Source: Maribacter dokdonensis DSW-8
Lineage (GTDB): Bacteria; Bacteroidota; Bacteroidia; Flavobacteriales; Flavobacteriaceae
Direction: 5' to 3'
Length of the DNA stretch: 64,000 bases
Assembly: GCF_001447995.1 (NCBI RefSeq)
Contig: NZ_LDPE01000001.1
Location: 1,736,001 to 1,800,000, forward strand
This document shows positions 1 through 8,293 of this stretch, one piece after another. How positions within the stretch are numbered: the first letter of the stretch is position 1; the number at the start of each line of letters is the position of its first letter. The position numbers and the translations under genes were made by a program. The notes under the pieces were generated by a model that had not been told where the DNA came from, did no database searches, and saw only the letters and a program-made list of their open reading frames with translations.

Positions 1-1847
1 ATGTTCTGACCGATTTTTACACCAAGGAAAGCAAGCTAGAACATCTAGAGAAGTTAAAACAAGATATTGCATATCTAGAAAATGTAAGTGCCATTGGTGA
101 TCGCTTTACCATTGAAAACAGTAATTTAAATACTACGACATCAGAATTTGGGGCAATGCAAATTGGCAATGCTATTTGGTATACCGCAACACAGAAAAAA
201 AACAATCAAAAAACCTATAGGTGGAATAATCAAAATTATTTGGATATCTACACCCATGCCATTGACAAGGAACATTTAGGGGATAGCATTAGTATAAGTT
301 TATCCAATACGATAAATACCAAATTACATGAAGGATCTTTTACTGTCAATCCTGATGGAAAAACCATGTACTTTACCCGCAACAATTATAAGAATGGAAA
401 ACGAAAGACAAATGATGAAAAGGTTTCAAATTTAAAGATTTACAGTGCTCAATTATTGGACGGGGAATGGAAAAATATTACTGAATTACCTTTTAACAGT
501 GATGACTTTTCAAATGAACACCCTGCTATTAATAAAGAAGGTTCCAAGTTATTTTTCTCTTCGGACAGACCTGGCGGTTATGGTTCTTTTGATATTTACG
601 TTGTGAATCTGCAGGATGATAATTCATTTAGCACACCAGTTAATTTAGGCAGTATTATTAATACGGATAAGAAAGAACAGTTTCCCTTTATTGCCAGTGA
701 TGGCACCCTCTACTTTTCATCTAACGGGCACCCGGGTTTTGGGCTTTTAGATGTATTTATATCTATAAACGAAAAGGGTATTTTTCAAAAACCTGACAAC
801 TTAGGCTTACCCGTAAATAGTGGTTATGATGATTTTGCATATATTCTAAATGGTGATGGCAATTCTGGCTATTTTGCGAGCAATAGACCTACAGGTAAAG
901 GAAGCGATGACATCTATAGTTTTAAAGAAACCAAAGAATTAAAGATAGAGGACTGCCAGCAATTTATTACGGGCATTATAACCGACCGCACTACCCTACA
1001 GCCTTTAATAGATGTTACCGTTGATTTATTGGATAGCGAAAATCAGATCATTGAATCCCGCATTACAGCAGAGGACGGTGCGTTCAAATTCAATATTGAC
1101 TGTGAGGCTATGTATACCGTAAAAGCTTCAAAAGCTGAATATGAAGGTAATTCAAAAAATATTGGTAGTTCAAAGAAAAGAAATGCCGAACATGATGCAT
1201 CAATGGATCTTTACTCCGTTCATGAAAAGCAAAAGGCAGCCGCTTTGGCTCTGCAAAAGAAACAAGAAGCTGAAAAATTACGTGCGGAACAATTGGCAAT
1301 CAAAAAATTAGAAGATGAGAAAAAAGCCCAATTAATGGCAGAAAAACAAGCCAAGGAAAAAGCTGAACGCTTGGAGCAAGAGAGAATCATTGAAAAAGCA
1401 AAAACAGAAAAAGCCTTGGTGAAGAAAATTGAAGATGCCATAAAGACCGAAGAAGCTTTGGTCAAAGAAACCGACCGAACAATTATAAAAACAGAAGAAA
1501 TTCATTTTGATTATAGTCTTTGGTATTTAAGAAGAGAATCTCGAGAACGCTTACAGACGGTGATTGAAGTAATGAAAGAAAACCCAGGCATTATAATTGA
1601 AATTGGCACGCATACAGATATTAGGGGAAATAGCATATACAATAAAGACCTATCTCAAAAACGCGCAGATTCTGCAAGGGATTATTTAGTTAAAAATGGT
1701 ATTGCATCTGCCAGGATAGTATCTAAAGGTTACGGCGAATCAAAACCCATTGTGGTTTGCGCCACTGAAAGCGCGTGCTCAGAAGAAGATCATGAATGGA
1801 ACCGAAGATGCGAATTTGTGGTTATAGGATGGGACTATACCCAATAG
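1..1847 (+). CDS. PD40/OmpA-family envelope protein, 5' truncated by window edge
   Basis: The reading frame is already open at base 3, so the first in-frame ATG (156) is internal and the true start lies upstream of the window. The visible part has PD40/WD40-like beta-propeller repeats (motifs such as FSSDRPGGYGSFDIYV and FASNRPTGKGSDDIY), then a carboxypeptidase-regulatory-like beta-sandwich (about residues 270-350 from base 156), a Lys/Glu/Ala-rich coiled coil (about 355-440) and a C-terminal OmpA domain that should bind peptidoglycan (GTHTDIRG, LSQKRADSARDYL, GYGESKP). This order is typical of Bacteroidota proteins related to PorE or encoded beside PorP/SprF-like T9SS proteins. A periplasmic or outer-membrane anchoring role is inferred. 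Whether a PorP/SprF gene lies upstream cannot be seen. Confidence 0.88.
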   Translation, partial: VLTDFYTKESKLEHLEKLKQDIAYLENVSAIGDRFTIENSNLNTTTSEFGAMQIGNAIWYTATQKKNNQKTYRWNNQNYLDIYTHAIDKEHLGDSISISLSNTINTKLHEGSFTVNPDGKTMYFTRNNYKNGKRKTNDEKVSNLKIYSAQLLDGEWKNITELPFNSDDFSNEHPAINKEGSKLFFSSDRPGGYGSFDIYVVNLQDDNSFSTPVNLGSIINTDKKEQFPFIASDGTLYFSSNGHPGFGLLDVFISINEKGIFQKPDNLGLPVNSGYDDFAYILNGDGNSGYFASNRPTGKGSDDIYSFKETKELKIEDCQQFITGIITDRTTLQPLIDVTVDLLDSENQIIESRITAEDGAFKFNIDCEAMYTVKASKAEYEGNSKNIGSSKKRNAEHDASMDLYSVHEKQKAAALALQKKQEAEKLRAEQLAIKKLEDEKKAQLMAEKQAKEKAERLEQERIIEKAKTEKALVKKIEDAIKTEEALVKETDRTIIKTEEIHFDYSLWYLRRESRERLQTVIEVMKENPGIIIEIGTHTDIRGNSIYNKDLSQKRADSARDYLVKNGIASARIVSKGYGESKPIVVCATESACSEEDHEWNRRCEFVVIGWDYTQ

Positions 1848-1934
1848 TCATAATTAAAATCTGATCCAATTTTTCAATTCCAACATTTACAATTGAAATT
1901 GATTCATGTATCTTTAAGTGCTAAAACTTAAATT

Positions 1935-2252
1935 ATGAATCTAAACCTTGCAGATATCAAACCTGTAGAAATAATGCCAGGATTTCATGGTAAATTAATT
2001 CATACAGACCAAATAAGCATGGCATTTTGGGAGGTTAAAAAAGGAGCCGAAGTAACCAGTCATTCTCATATGAACGAGCAAATTATGCATGTTATGGAAG
2101 GTGAATTTCAGTTTACATTAGAGGGAGATACAAAAGTCTGCCAACCAGGCGATATCGTAATAATACCCCCAAATAAACTCCACAGTGGCAAGGCATTGAC
2201 AGACTGTAAATTAATGGATATTTTTTGCCCCACAAGAGAAGAATATCGTTGA
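1935..2252 (+). CDS. KdgF-like small cupin protein
   Basis: This is a 105-residue single-domain cupin. Metal-ligand candidates are His43, His45 and Glu48 or Gln49 in HSHMNEQ, with a second motif PGDIVIIPPNKLHSG that supplies the last His. The C-terminal DIFCPTREEY closely resembles the D-F-S-P-x-R-E-D-F ending of KdgF, a cupin that linearises 4,5-unsaturated uronates released from alginate or pectin. The ATG at 1935 fits the normal cupin start. It lies 24 bp before an SDR gene on the same strand and is probably cotranscribed with it. The cupin fold is well supported. The uronate function is inference, since no polysaccharide lyase or kdgK/kdgA gene is visible nearby. Confidence 0.85.
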   Translation: MNLNLADIKPVEIMPGFHGKLIHTDQISMAFWEVKKGAEVTSHSHMNEQIMHVMEGEFQFTLEGDTKVCQPGDIVIIPPNKLHSGKALTDCKLMDIFCPTREEYR

Positions 2253-2276
2253 TAATCCACTCATTTTTGAATTCCA

Positions 2277-3062
2277 ATGAACATATCCTTAAAACATAAA
2301 AAAGCTTTAGTTGGTGGTAGCAGTGCTGGTATAGGCAAAGCTATTGCACAACAATTGGCAGCTAGCGGCGCGAGTGTTACCTTAATGTCTCACAGCGAAG
2401 AAAAATTACACCACATAGTTACACAACTACCTGCAGACCAAGGACAACAGCACCAATATCTTGCGGTAGACTTCAATAATTTTAAAGATTACAAGAAAGT
2501 AATCGGTACATATTTTGAGAACAATACGGTTGATATATTGGTAAACAATACCCAAGGACCTGCCTCCGGAAGTGCTACCGAAAAAAACATTGACGATTAC
2601 CAAAATGCCTTTGACCTATTGTTCAAAACCGTCGTTTATACAACGGAATTGGCTTTGAAATCAATGAGGAGCAATAATTGGGGGCGGGTTATCAATGTGG
2701 CTTCAGTTTCTGTAAAGGAACCTTTGGCATACCTGGCATTGTCCAACTCCATAAGAGCAGCGGTTGTCACTTGGGCAAAAACCTTGGCTACAGATGTTGG
2801 CAAACATCATATTACGGTAAATAGTGTATTAACAGGATACTTCAATACCAAACGGATTGCACAGTTAAACGCTAAAAAAGCGGAGCAACTTGGTATTGAT
2901 CAAATTGAAGTTCTTAAAGAAATGGAATCAAGGGTAGCCGTAAAACGAATTGGAGAACCAGAAGAATATGGTTATCTGGTAGCATTTTTAGCATCTAATG
3001 AGGCGGCATATATTACCGGTACCAATATCCCTATAGATGGCGGACTTTTAAAATCCCTGTAA
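2277..3062 (+). CDS. Divergent SDR oxidoreductase lacking catalytic Tyr/Lys
   Basis: This is a 261-residue Rossmann protein of the short-chain dehydrogenase/reductase superfamily. The N-terminal nucleotide motif GGSSAGIG (13-20) departs slightly from TGxxxGIG, and the NNTQG segment corresponds to NNAG. In FabG-type enzymes the catalytic Ser is followed 13 and 17 residues later by Tyr and Lys. Here Ser143 is followed by Ser156 and Arg160 (LALSNSIR), so the classical tetrad is broken. It resembles the ketoacyl-reductase-like SDR subgroup known to lack a complete active site. The C-terminal IDGG motif is normal. Probably cotranscribed with the cupin gene 24 bp upstream. The substrate is unknown and classical SDR chemistry is doubtful. 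Confidence 0.88.
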   Translation: MNISLKHKKALVGGSSAGIGKAIAQQLAASGASVTLMSHSEEKLHHIVTQLPADQGQQHQYLAVDFNNFKDYKKVIGTYFENNTVDILVNNTQGPASGSATEKNIDDYQNAFDLLFKTVVYTTELALKSMRSNNWGRVINVASVSVKEPLAYLALSNSIRAAVVTWAKTLATDVGKHHITVNSVLTGYFNTKRIAQLNAKKAEQLGIDQIEVLKEMESRVAVKRIGEPEEYGYLVAFLASNEAAYITGTNIPIDGGLLKSL

Positions 3063-3232
3063 ATATTATATAGGTAGCATTTAGAAGATTTTTATCTAAA
3101 CATCATACTTGTTAGCATAGCTATTTTCTTTAAAACACCTCACCCATATTGTAGCACATTAAAAAACCTTATCTTCCTACTAGGTAATACGTATTGTGAC
3201 CTCTAAATACATACATTAAATTAAGCAAATAG

Positions 3233-4417
3233 ATGAAGAAAATAGTACTTACAATGTTCGCCCTTACTCTCATATTTTCTTGCAAAACAAATCAAGAAAA
3301 TAAAGAACGACAGCAACCGGATGGCGAAAGACCAACTTCTTCTCAGTTAATTTCAGAAATGGATGCCGATAAAGATGGAAAATTATCTATGGATGAAGTT
3401 AAAGGACCAATTGCCAATGACTTTGAAAACATAGACAGTGATAACGATAATTTCATCTCGCTTGAAGAACTTGACAAAGCAGAAAAAACCCGAGAGAACA
3501 GACCTCCTAGGCAAGAAGAAAGCATTGCTGATTTATCAAATGAAATTGAAACTTCCGCAAAGGTAGTACCTGTTAACACAAATTATTTTATAACCGAAAA
3601 TATTATTGGCGAAATTCAAGAGAAAACAGTAGAACTTAATGGTATTGAAACCTTATGCTATATCATTAAAACCCACTCTCAGGCAACGGAGCATCAAATG
3701 GGTCCTTGGTGCCCAAGGCATATAAGCGATGGAATGGAGAAAGCTGGAATTTGGTTCAAAGATGATAAAGTTTACGATGTATCAGGACACTTTATTGCCA
3801 ATCTAGACGAATTTTATAGTGATGACAAATGGTTGCTTTACAGAGAAGACGGCACCATAAAAGTTACTGAAACTGAAGAAGCTTGCTTAGCCGCCGCCAA
3901 ACCAGAAGTAGATGAAGATTACCACAACTATTGTGTGGAGTGCTTACCGGAGTACTTTAAAGACCAAGTGACAACTTTTGTTATACCCGTAACACCAACT
4001 TATTTAAAATCGGTTCAGAATTTTGGTCGAGGAGGAATAGGAATAGCTTTTAACGGCGTAAACTATGATCCACCTGCACCTACTCACGCTATATTGGCAG
4101 CACATACCATTGCACCTTTAGATGATCATGGCGGGCATGTAAATCCGCATGGCGGTTACCACTATCATGCCGTCACGGGATCAACTAAGGAAGTTGAACA
4201 AACAGATATTCACGCACCCCTGTTGGGTTATGCAATTGACGGTTTCGGTATTTATGCGCTAGAGGATGAAAAAGGAAATAAGCCCAACGATTTGGATGAA
4301 TGCGGCGGACATTTTGATGATATTAGAGGATATCATTATCATGCAGGTGAACCAGGTGGAAATCAAATTATAAAATGCCTACACGGATTACCAGGATATA
4401 CAGAAATAAAAGAATAA
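3233..4417 (+). CDS. EF-hand and YHYH-domain lipoprotein
   Basis: This 394-residue lipoprotein has a signal peptide and lipobox ending LIFSC, with Cys17 as the lipidation site. Two consecutive EF-hand calcium loops follow (DADKDGKLSMDE and DSDNDNFISLEE, roughly residues 44-80), then a YHYH domain. The signature occurs as GGYHYHAVTG at about residue 308 and is echoed by RGYHYHAG near 366, with conserved Cys in CVECLPEYF, LDECGG and KCLHG. YHYH proteins are widespread secreted proteins of unknown activity in marine bacteria; the EF-hands imply calcium binding outside the cytoplasm. It stands alone, with 170 bp before it and about 106 bp after. Confidence 0.87.
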   Translation: MKKIVLTMFALTLIFSCKTNQENKERQQPDGERPTSSQLISEMDADKDGKLSMDEVKGPIANDFENIDSDNDNFISLEELDKAEKTRENRPPRQEESIADLSNEIETSAKVVPVNTNYFITENIIGEIQEKTVELNGIETLCYIIKTHSQATEHQMGPWCPRHISDGMEKAGIWFKDDKVYDVSGHFIANLDEFYSDDKWLLYREDGTIKVTETEEACLAAAKPEVDEDYHNYCVECLPEYFKDQVTTFVIPVTPTYLKSVQNFGRGGIGIAFNGVNYDPPAPTHAILAAHTIAPLDDHGGHVNPHGGYHYHAVTGSTKEVEQTDIHAPLLGYAIDGFGIYALEDEKGNKPNDLDECGGHFDDIRGYHYHAGEPGGNQIIKCLHGLPGYTEIKE

Positions 4418-4523
4418 TAGTTTAGATTAGATTTCAGTTGTAGCATTTAATTTTTAGCGCAAAGAAATTTAATTACTTCAGTACTCGTGGTTTTACATAT
4501 CCTCTTTGAATAAACTTTAAGAA

Positions 4524-5000
4524 TTGAAGAAAGTACACGTAAAAAAAGGAACAGTTCTACAGCGTAAAGGGGATTTAAGCTCTAAAGTATATCTAGTTGA
4601 GAGCGGTTTACTACGCAGCTACACTATTGATGGTAAAGGAAAAGAGCATATTTACATGTTTGGACCAGAGAATTGGATAGTAGCGGACAATTGTCAACTA
4701 AATGAACCTTGCCAACTATTTATAGATGCCATTGAAAACTCAATAATCAACATAACCACCAAAGAAGAGTTGCTAAAATCAAGTCCCGATTTAAAAGCTT
4801 TGGCTAAACGATTAAGGGTAATGCAAAATAGAATTATCATGTTAATGAGTTCCAATGCAAAAGAAAGATATGAGCATTTTATTACAACCTATCCAAATGT
4901 TACACAAAGAGTTCCTTTAAAAATGATTGCCTCATACTTAGGTATTACACCTGAAGCTTTAAGTCGTGTTAGGCATCAACTTTCCCAAAAAAACGGCTAA
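4524..5000 (+). CDS. Crp/Fnr-family regulator with short N-terminus (TTG start)
   Basis: This is a 158-residue transcription regulator with a cyclic-nucleotide-binding-like beta-roll (KKGTVLQRKGD, YLVESGLLRSY) and a C-terminal winged helix (VPLKMIASYLGITPEALSRVR). An in-frame stop at 4518-4520 leaves TTG at 4524 as the only plausible start, and no ATG lies ahead of the beta-roll. The protein therefore lacks the roughly 25-residue N-terminal helix found in the related 188-residue protein at 5700. No cyclic nucleotide or Fe-S ligands are evident (no Cys cluster). It precedes a DoxX-family gene on the same strand and probably regulates it. A truncated but functional gene and an early decaying copy are both possible. 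Confidence 0.8.
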   Translation: MKKVHVKKGTVLQRKGDLSSKVYLVESGLLRSYTIDGKGKEHIYMFGPENWIVADNCQLNEPCQLFIDAIENSIINITTKEELLKSSPDLKALAKRLRVMQNRIIMLMSSNAKERYEHFITTYPNVTQRVPLKMIASYLGITPEALSRVRHQLSQKNG

Positions 5001-5077
5001 TATAATTTCTTGATGTACATCAATGCATAGGCTATTAAAACCTATGACATTTGCTGAAAACCAATACAGAAATTAAA

Positions 5078-5485
5078 ATGACCCAACAAAAGAACAACAA
5101 GGCATTGAATATAGGATTATGGATTGCCCAAGGATTATTAGCTGTTATGTTTATAATGGCAGGTGTTATGAAAGCCACCCAGCCAATAGAAGAATTAGCT
5201 GTATCATTACCATGGGTTGCCTCATCACCCGTAAGTCTAATTCGTTTTATTGGTATAAGTGAACTCCTAGGTGGATTAGGGTTATTGATTCCCGGTATTT
5301 TTCGTTTTAAACCATTTCTAACTATTTGGGCAGCTTTAGGTTTGGCTATAATTATGGTTTTAGCTGCTATATTTCACGCATCTAAAGGTGAATATTCTGC
5401 TATAATCACAAACATCTTAATCATGGGCATTGCCTTATTCATAGCTTGGGGCAGAAGTAAAAAAGCTCCCATACTGTCAAAATAA
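5078..5485 (+). CDS. DoxX-family integral membrane protein
   Basis: A 135-residue protein with four hydrophobic helices in the DoxX pattern: an N-terminal helix running into AGVMKATQP, then a PWV segment, then the RFIGISELLGGLGLLIP helix typical of DoxX/DUF4267-like proteins. I choose ATG 5078 over the TTG at 5051, because the extra nine residues are unlike the family and no better start lies upstream. The function of this group is uncertain; some members sit in redox or quinone-linked complexes. It follows the Crp/Fnr gene by 77 bp, and a strong hairpin at 5562-5599 ends the unit. Confidence 0.85.
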   Translation: MTQQKNNKALNIGLWIAQGLLAVMFIMAGVMKATQPIEELAVSLPWVASSPVSLIRFIGISELLGGLGLLIPGIFRFKPFLTIWAALGLAIIMVLAAIFHASKGEYSAIITNILIMGIALFIAWGRSKKAPILSK

Positions 5486-5561
5486 ATACATGTACCATAT
5501 TTGCTTAGATCACAGAAGCAGATTTAAATGAATGGTCATATTGCTATTATAAAGAACTACA

Positions 5562-5599
5562 AAATACAGGTTATTACTTTTAGATAATAACCTGTATTT
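5562..5599 (+). terminator. Rho-independent-like terminator after DoxX gene
   Basis: A perfect 15-bp inverted repeat (arms 5562-5576 and 5585-5599, 8-nt loop) is followed by CCCTTTTT. It separates the first Crp/Fnr-DoxX pair from the second. Confidence 0.75.
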
Positions 5600-5699
5600 C
5601 CCTTTTTGTATACTTTCATTTCATCATAAAAAAGAACTACCTAAATTCCCATCTAAAATTCACTACTTTTAAAATAGGCTATACTATTAAACCTATTAT

Positions 5700-6266
5700 A
5701 TGAATGAAATCAGAGATTTTATTGATAAGATTTCTAAAATGAACAATACTGACTGGGCTTTTTTTTCTTCTAAACTAAAAAAAGTCAAGTACAGCAAAAA
5801 CACAAAGATTTTAGAATTAGGAAAAATAGAAAGGCATTTATATTTTATTACTAAAGGAATTATTCGCCTCTATATACCTAAAGAAGATGCTGACATCACC
5901 TTTGGTTTTTTGTTTGAAAATGAGTTCGTTACAGGTTATGATTCACTTTTAACAGAAACGCCATCAGCATATGAAATAGAAACTTTGACGGAAACGGAAA
6001 TGTGGCAAATTAATAACATGGATTTACAAGAAGTCTATGCTCATACATCAGTTGGCAACATTATAGGTAGAAAAATGGCAGAAAACATGTATTTGATAAA
6101 GTCTAAAAGAGAACTTTCCCTTTTAAGCAAAACAGCAGAAGAGCGTTATTTGGATTTATTTAATGAAAGACCAAATCTGCTGCAACACATACCTTTAAAA
6201 TATATAGCTTCCTATATTGGTGTTAGTCCGCAAGCACTGAGCAGAATAAGAAAACGTATTACTTAA
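5700..6266 (+). CDS. Crp/Fnr-family transcriptional regulator
   Basis: A full-length 188-residue Crp/Fnr-type regulator. An N-terminal helix (about 1-25) precedes the cNMP-like beta-roll (LGKIERHLYFITKGIIRLY), a long dimerisation helix and a winged helix-turn-helix near the C-terminus (IPLKYIASYIGVSPQALSRIRK). No Fe-S or haem-binding cluster is visible, so the effector is unknown. It is only distantly similar to the regulator at 4524, most clearly in the recognition helix (PLK-IASY-G--P-ALSR-R). It precedes a second DoxX-like gene at 6330, repeating the arrangement just upstream. Confidence 0.9.
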   Translation: MNEIRDFIDKISKMNNTDWAFFSSKLKKVKYSKNTKILELGKIERHLYFITKGIIRLYIPKEDADITFGFLFENEFVTGYDSLLTETPSAYEIETLTETEMWQINNMDLQEVYAHTSVGNIIGRKMAENMYLIKSKRELSLLSKTAEERYLDLFNERPNLLQHIPLKYIASYIGVSPQALSRIRKRIT

Positions 6267-6329
6267 CCTAGGTTCATTAATTCCAAATACGCTTTCATGA
6301 CCTTTGTGTTTTAATAAATATAAAGAATC

Positions 6330-6782
6330 ATGAAACCACTACTTGTCCTTCTAATAGGTTTTGCCATTTCATTAGTTGCGATTAAAATCATTACAAAAAC
6401 TTATGACTATAAACTAGCAGCTAGAATTGCTATGAGCTTAATGCTCCTTTTTACGGCAATTGGTCATTTTGTATTTACAAAAGGGATGAGCATGATGATA
6501 CCGGAAATTATCCACTACAAAGAATTGATCGTGTATGCCACGGGTTTTGTTGAGATTTCACTTGCCATAGGAATTTTAATACCCAAGTATTCCTCATTAG
6601 GTGCGTGGGTATTGATTATATTTTTCATTGTATTATTACCTGCCAATATTTATGCAGCTATGCACAATATTAACTATCAAAATGGAACTTTTGATGGTCA
6701 CGGTCTTTCATATTTATGGTTTAGAATTCCGCTACAAATTCTGTTTATTTTCTGGACATATTGTAGTACAATTAAATTTTAA
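6330..6782 (+). CDS. DoxX-like integral membrane protein
   Basis: A 150-residue polytopic membrane protein with about five hydrophobic segments: an N-terminal anchor, RIAMSLMLLFTAIGHFVF, the YATGFVEISLAIGILIP helix, WVLIIFFIVLLPANIYAA and a C-terminal segment. The G-H-F-V-F and E-x-x-L-A-I-G-I-L-I-P patterns and the N-I-Y-A-A-M-H-N stretch are typical of DoxX-like proteins in flavobacteria. It lies 63 bp after the second Crp/Fnr gene and is likely its target. Biochemical role unknown. Confidence 0.8.
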   Translation: MKPLLVLLIGFAISLVAIKIITKTYDYKLAARIAMSLMLLFTAIGHFVFTKGMSMMIPEIIHYKELIVYATGFVEISLAIGILIPKYSSLGAWVLIIFFIVLLPANIYAAMHNINYQNGTFDGHGLSYLWFRIPLQILFIFWTYCSTIKF

Positions 6783-6931
6783 ATAATGGTGTTGTATTAA
6801 TGCAGTTCTAGCTAAAATCCCTTTTATAAAACTTCAAATACCATAAACAAAATCAACGATAGCGAAAGCTGTAACATATTTACTAATTTAGAATGACCAT
6901 TTTATTTCAACCAACATTTCAAAGAAACTAA

Positions 6932-7522
6932 ATGATTACGCACAACTTATACCACCACCCTATTCTTTCCCTATTTATCATGATCTTTATGGGCATGTTT
7001 GGTAATCAAACTTTAAAGAACCAAGACCTAGTAATATCGTTTATTGAGGCTAGAAATAATTATGATGTTGAAAAGGTGAACACTTTGATCCAAGATCATT
7101 ATTATGAACTTTTTATGGATGGAAGTAAAGAAATAGAAAGTAAAGAACAATTGATGGACATAATTTTATGGGGCAAAGAACTTGATTCGCATATATCATT
7201 ATTGGACATTAGCGTTAACAAGGACACAATTATCACCATTGAAGAGAACACCAATTTTCTTGACGTGGCACTACAGAGGAAACCTAGAAAATTCAAAATT
7301 ACCTATAGCTTTTTAAATGGTAAAATAAAGAATCAAAGTATTGATACTTTGAGCGGGCATCAAAGTATCATAAAATTTAACGCTGTCAAATACCAAGAAT
7401 TTATAGCTTATTGCCAACAGCATAATCTAACGTACCATGGGAAATTTTTAAACAAAGAATTTGGGGTTCAATTAAGAAAAGTACTTGAACAGTATAAAAG
7501 CGTAAATCAAAATAAACCATGA
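6932..7522 (+). CDS. Secreted NTF2-like hypothetical protein
   Basis: A 196-residue protein with an N-terminal hydrophobic stretch (about 10-28), either an uncleaved anchor or a signal peptide, followed by a segment with the look of an NTF2/SnoaL-like fold: an alpha-helical start (LVISFIEARNNYDVEKVNTLI), a central strand-rich part and FKITYSFLNGKIKNQSI. No catalytic residues can be assigned. It ends only 5 bp from the stop of the convergent glpF gene, so there is no room for a terminator between them. Confidence 0.6.
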   Translation: MITHNLYHHPILSLFIMIFMGMFGNQTLKNQDLVISFIEARNNYDVEKVNTLIQDHYYELFMDGSKEIESKEQLMDIILWGKELDSHISLLDISVNKDTIITIEENTNFLDVALQRKPRKFKITYSFLNGKIKNQSIDTLSGHQSIIKFNAVKYQEFIAYCQQHNLTYHGKFLNKEFGVQLRKVLEQYKSVNQNKP

Positions 7523-7527
7523 ATTAG

Positions 7528-8265
7528 TTACAGAAGGATCAAATACAGGAAAGCAGCGAGTAAACAGCCAAGTAACGGACCTACTATTGGCACCCAAGCA
7601 TAGCCCCAATCACTACTACCTTTAATGGGTAACAATGAATGAACAATACGTGGTCCAAGATCTCTAGCAGGGTTTATGGCATAACCTGTAGTACCACCTA
7701 GGGACAAACCTATAACCCAAACCAAAAAAGCAACGGGCAGCGCTCCTATAGAGCCCAATCCGATAATTGCGCGTGAGTCTACATCACCAATAATATCTAA
7801 TTCAGGACCCGCAAAATAGAATATTACAAATACCAGAACAAAAGTTCCGATCGCCTCACTTATTAAATTGGAAAAAGTATTTTTAATAGCTGGTCCCGTA
7901 CTAAAACAAGCCAACTTACCACCTTCATCATCTGTAATTTTAAAATGATCTTTATAAAACACCCAAACCAAAAACGCCCCCAACATGGCGCCGATCAGTT
8001 CTCCTACTAAATATTCAGGAACAAGGTCCCATGATACTTTGCCGGCTACGGCCAAAGCAATGGTTACCGCGGGGTTTAAGTGCGCCCCACTGTATGGACC
8101 TGCAACAACAACACCAACAAACACCGCCAGTGCCCAACCCGTGGTAATAACTATCCAACCAGAGCCATTGCCTTTAGTACCGTTCAAAACCACATTCGCT
8201 ACCACTCCGTTACCTAAAAGAATAAGTAACATATTGCCTATAATTTCCGCTATTAAAATTGACAT
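7528..8265 (-). CDS. glpF: Glycerol uptake facilitator (aquaglyceroporin)
   Basis: A 245-residue major intrinsic protein with six membrane helices and the two NPA boxes: LNPAVTIA in the first half and INPARDLGPR in the second. The Asp directly after NPAR is the hallmark of glycerol-conducting rather than water-only channels. It is the last gene of a minus-strand glpD-glpK-glpF unit, 28 bp after glpK, which confirms glycerol as the substrate. It admits glycerol by facilitated diffusion for phosphorylation by the adjacent kinase. Confidence 0.95.
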   Translation of the reverse strand: MSILIAEIIGNMLLILLGNGVVANVVLNGTKGNGSGWIVITTGWALAVFVGVVVAGPYSGAHLNPAVTIALAVAGKVSWDLVPEYLVGELIGAMLGAFLVWVFYKDHFKITDDEGGKLACFSTGPAIKNTFSNLISEAIGTFVLVFVIFYFAGPELDIIGDVDSRAIIGLGSIGALPVAFLVWVIGLSLGGTTGYAINPARDLGPRIVHSLLPIKGSSDWGYAWVPIVGPLLGCLLAAFLYLILL

Positions 8266-8293
8266 ATCTAAAAAGTTGGTTAATGGTCAGTTT

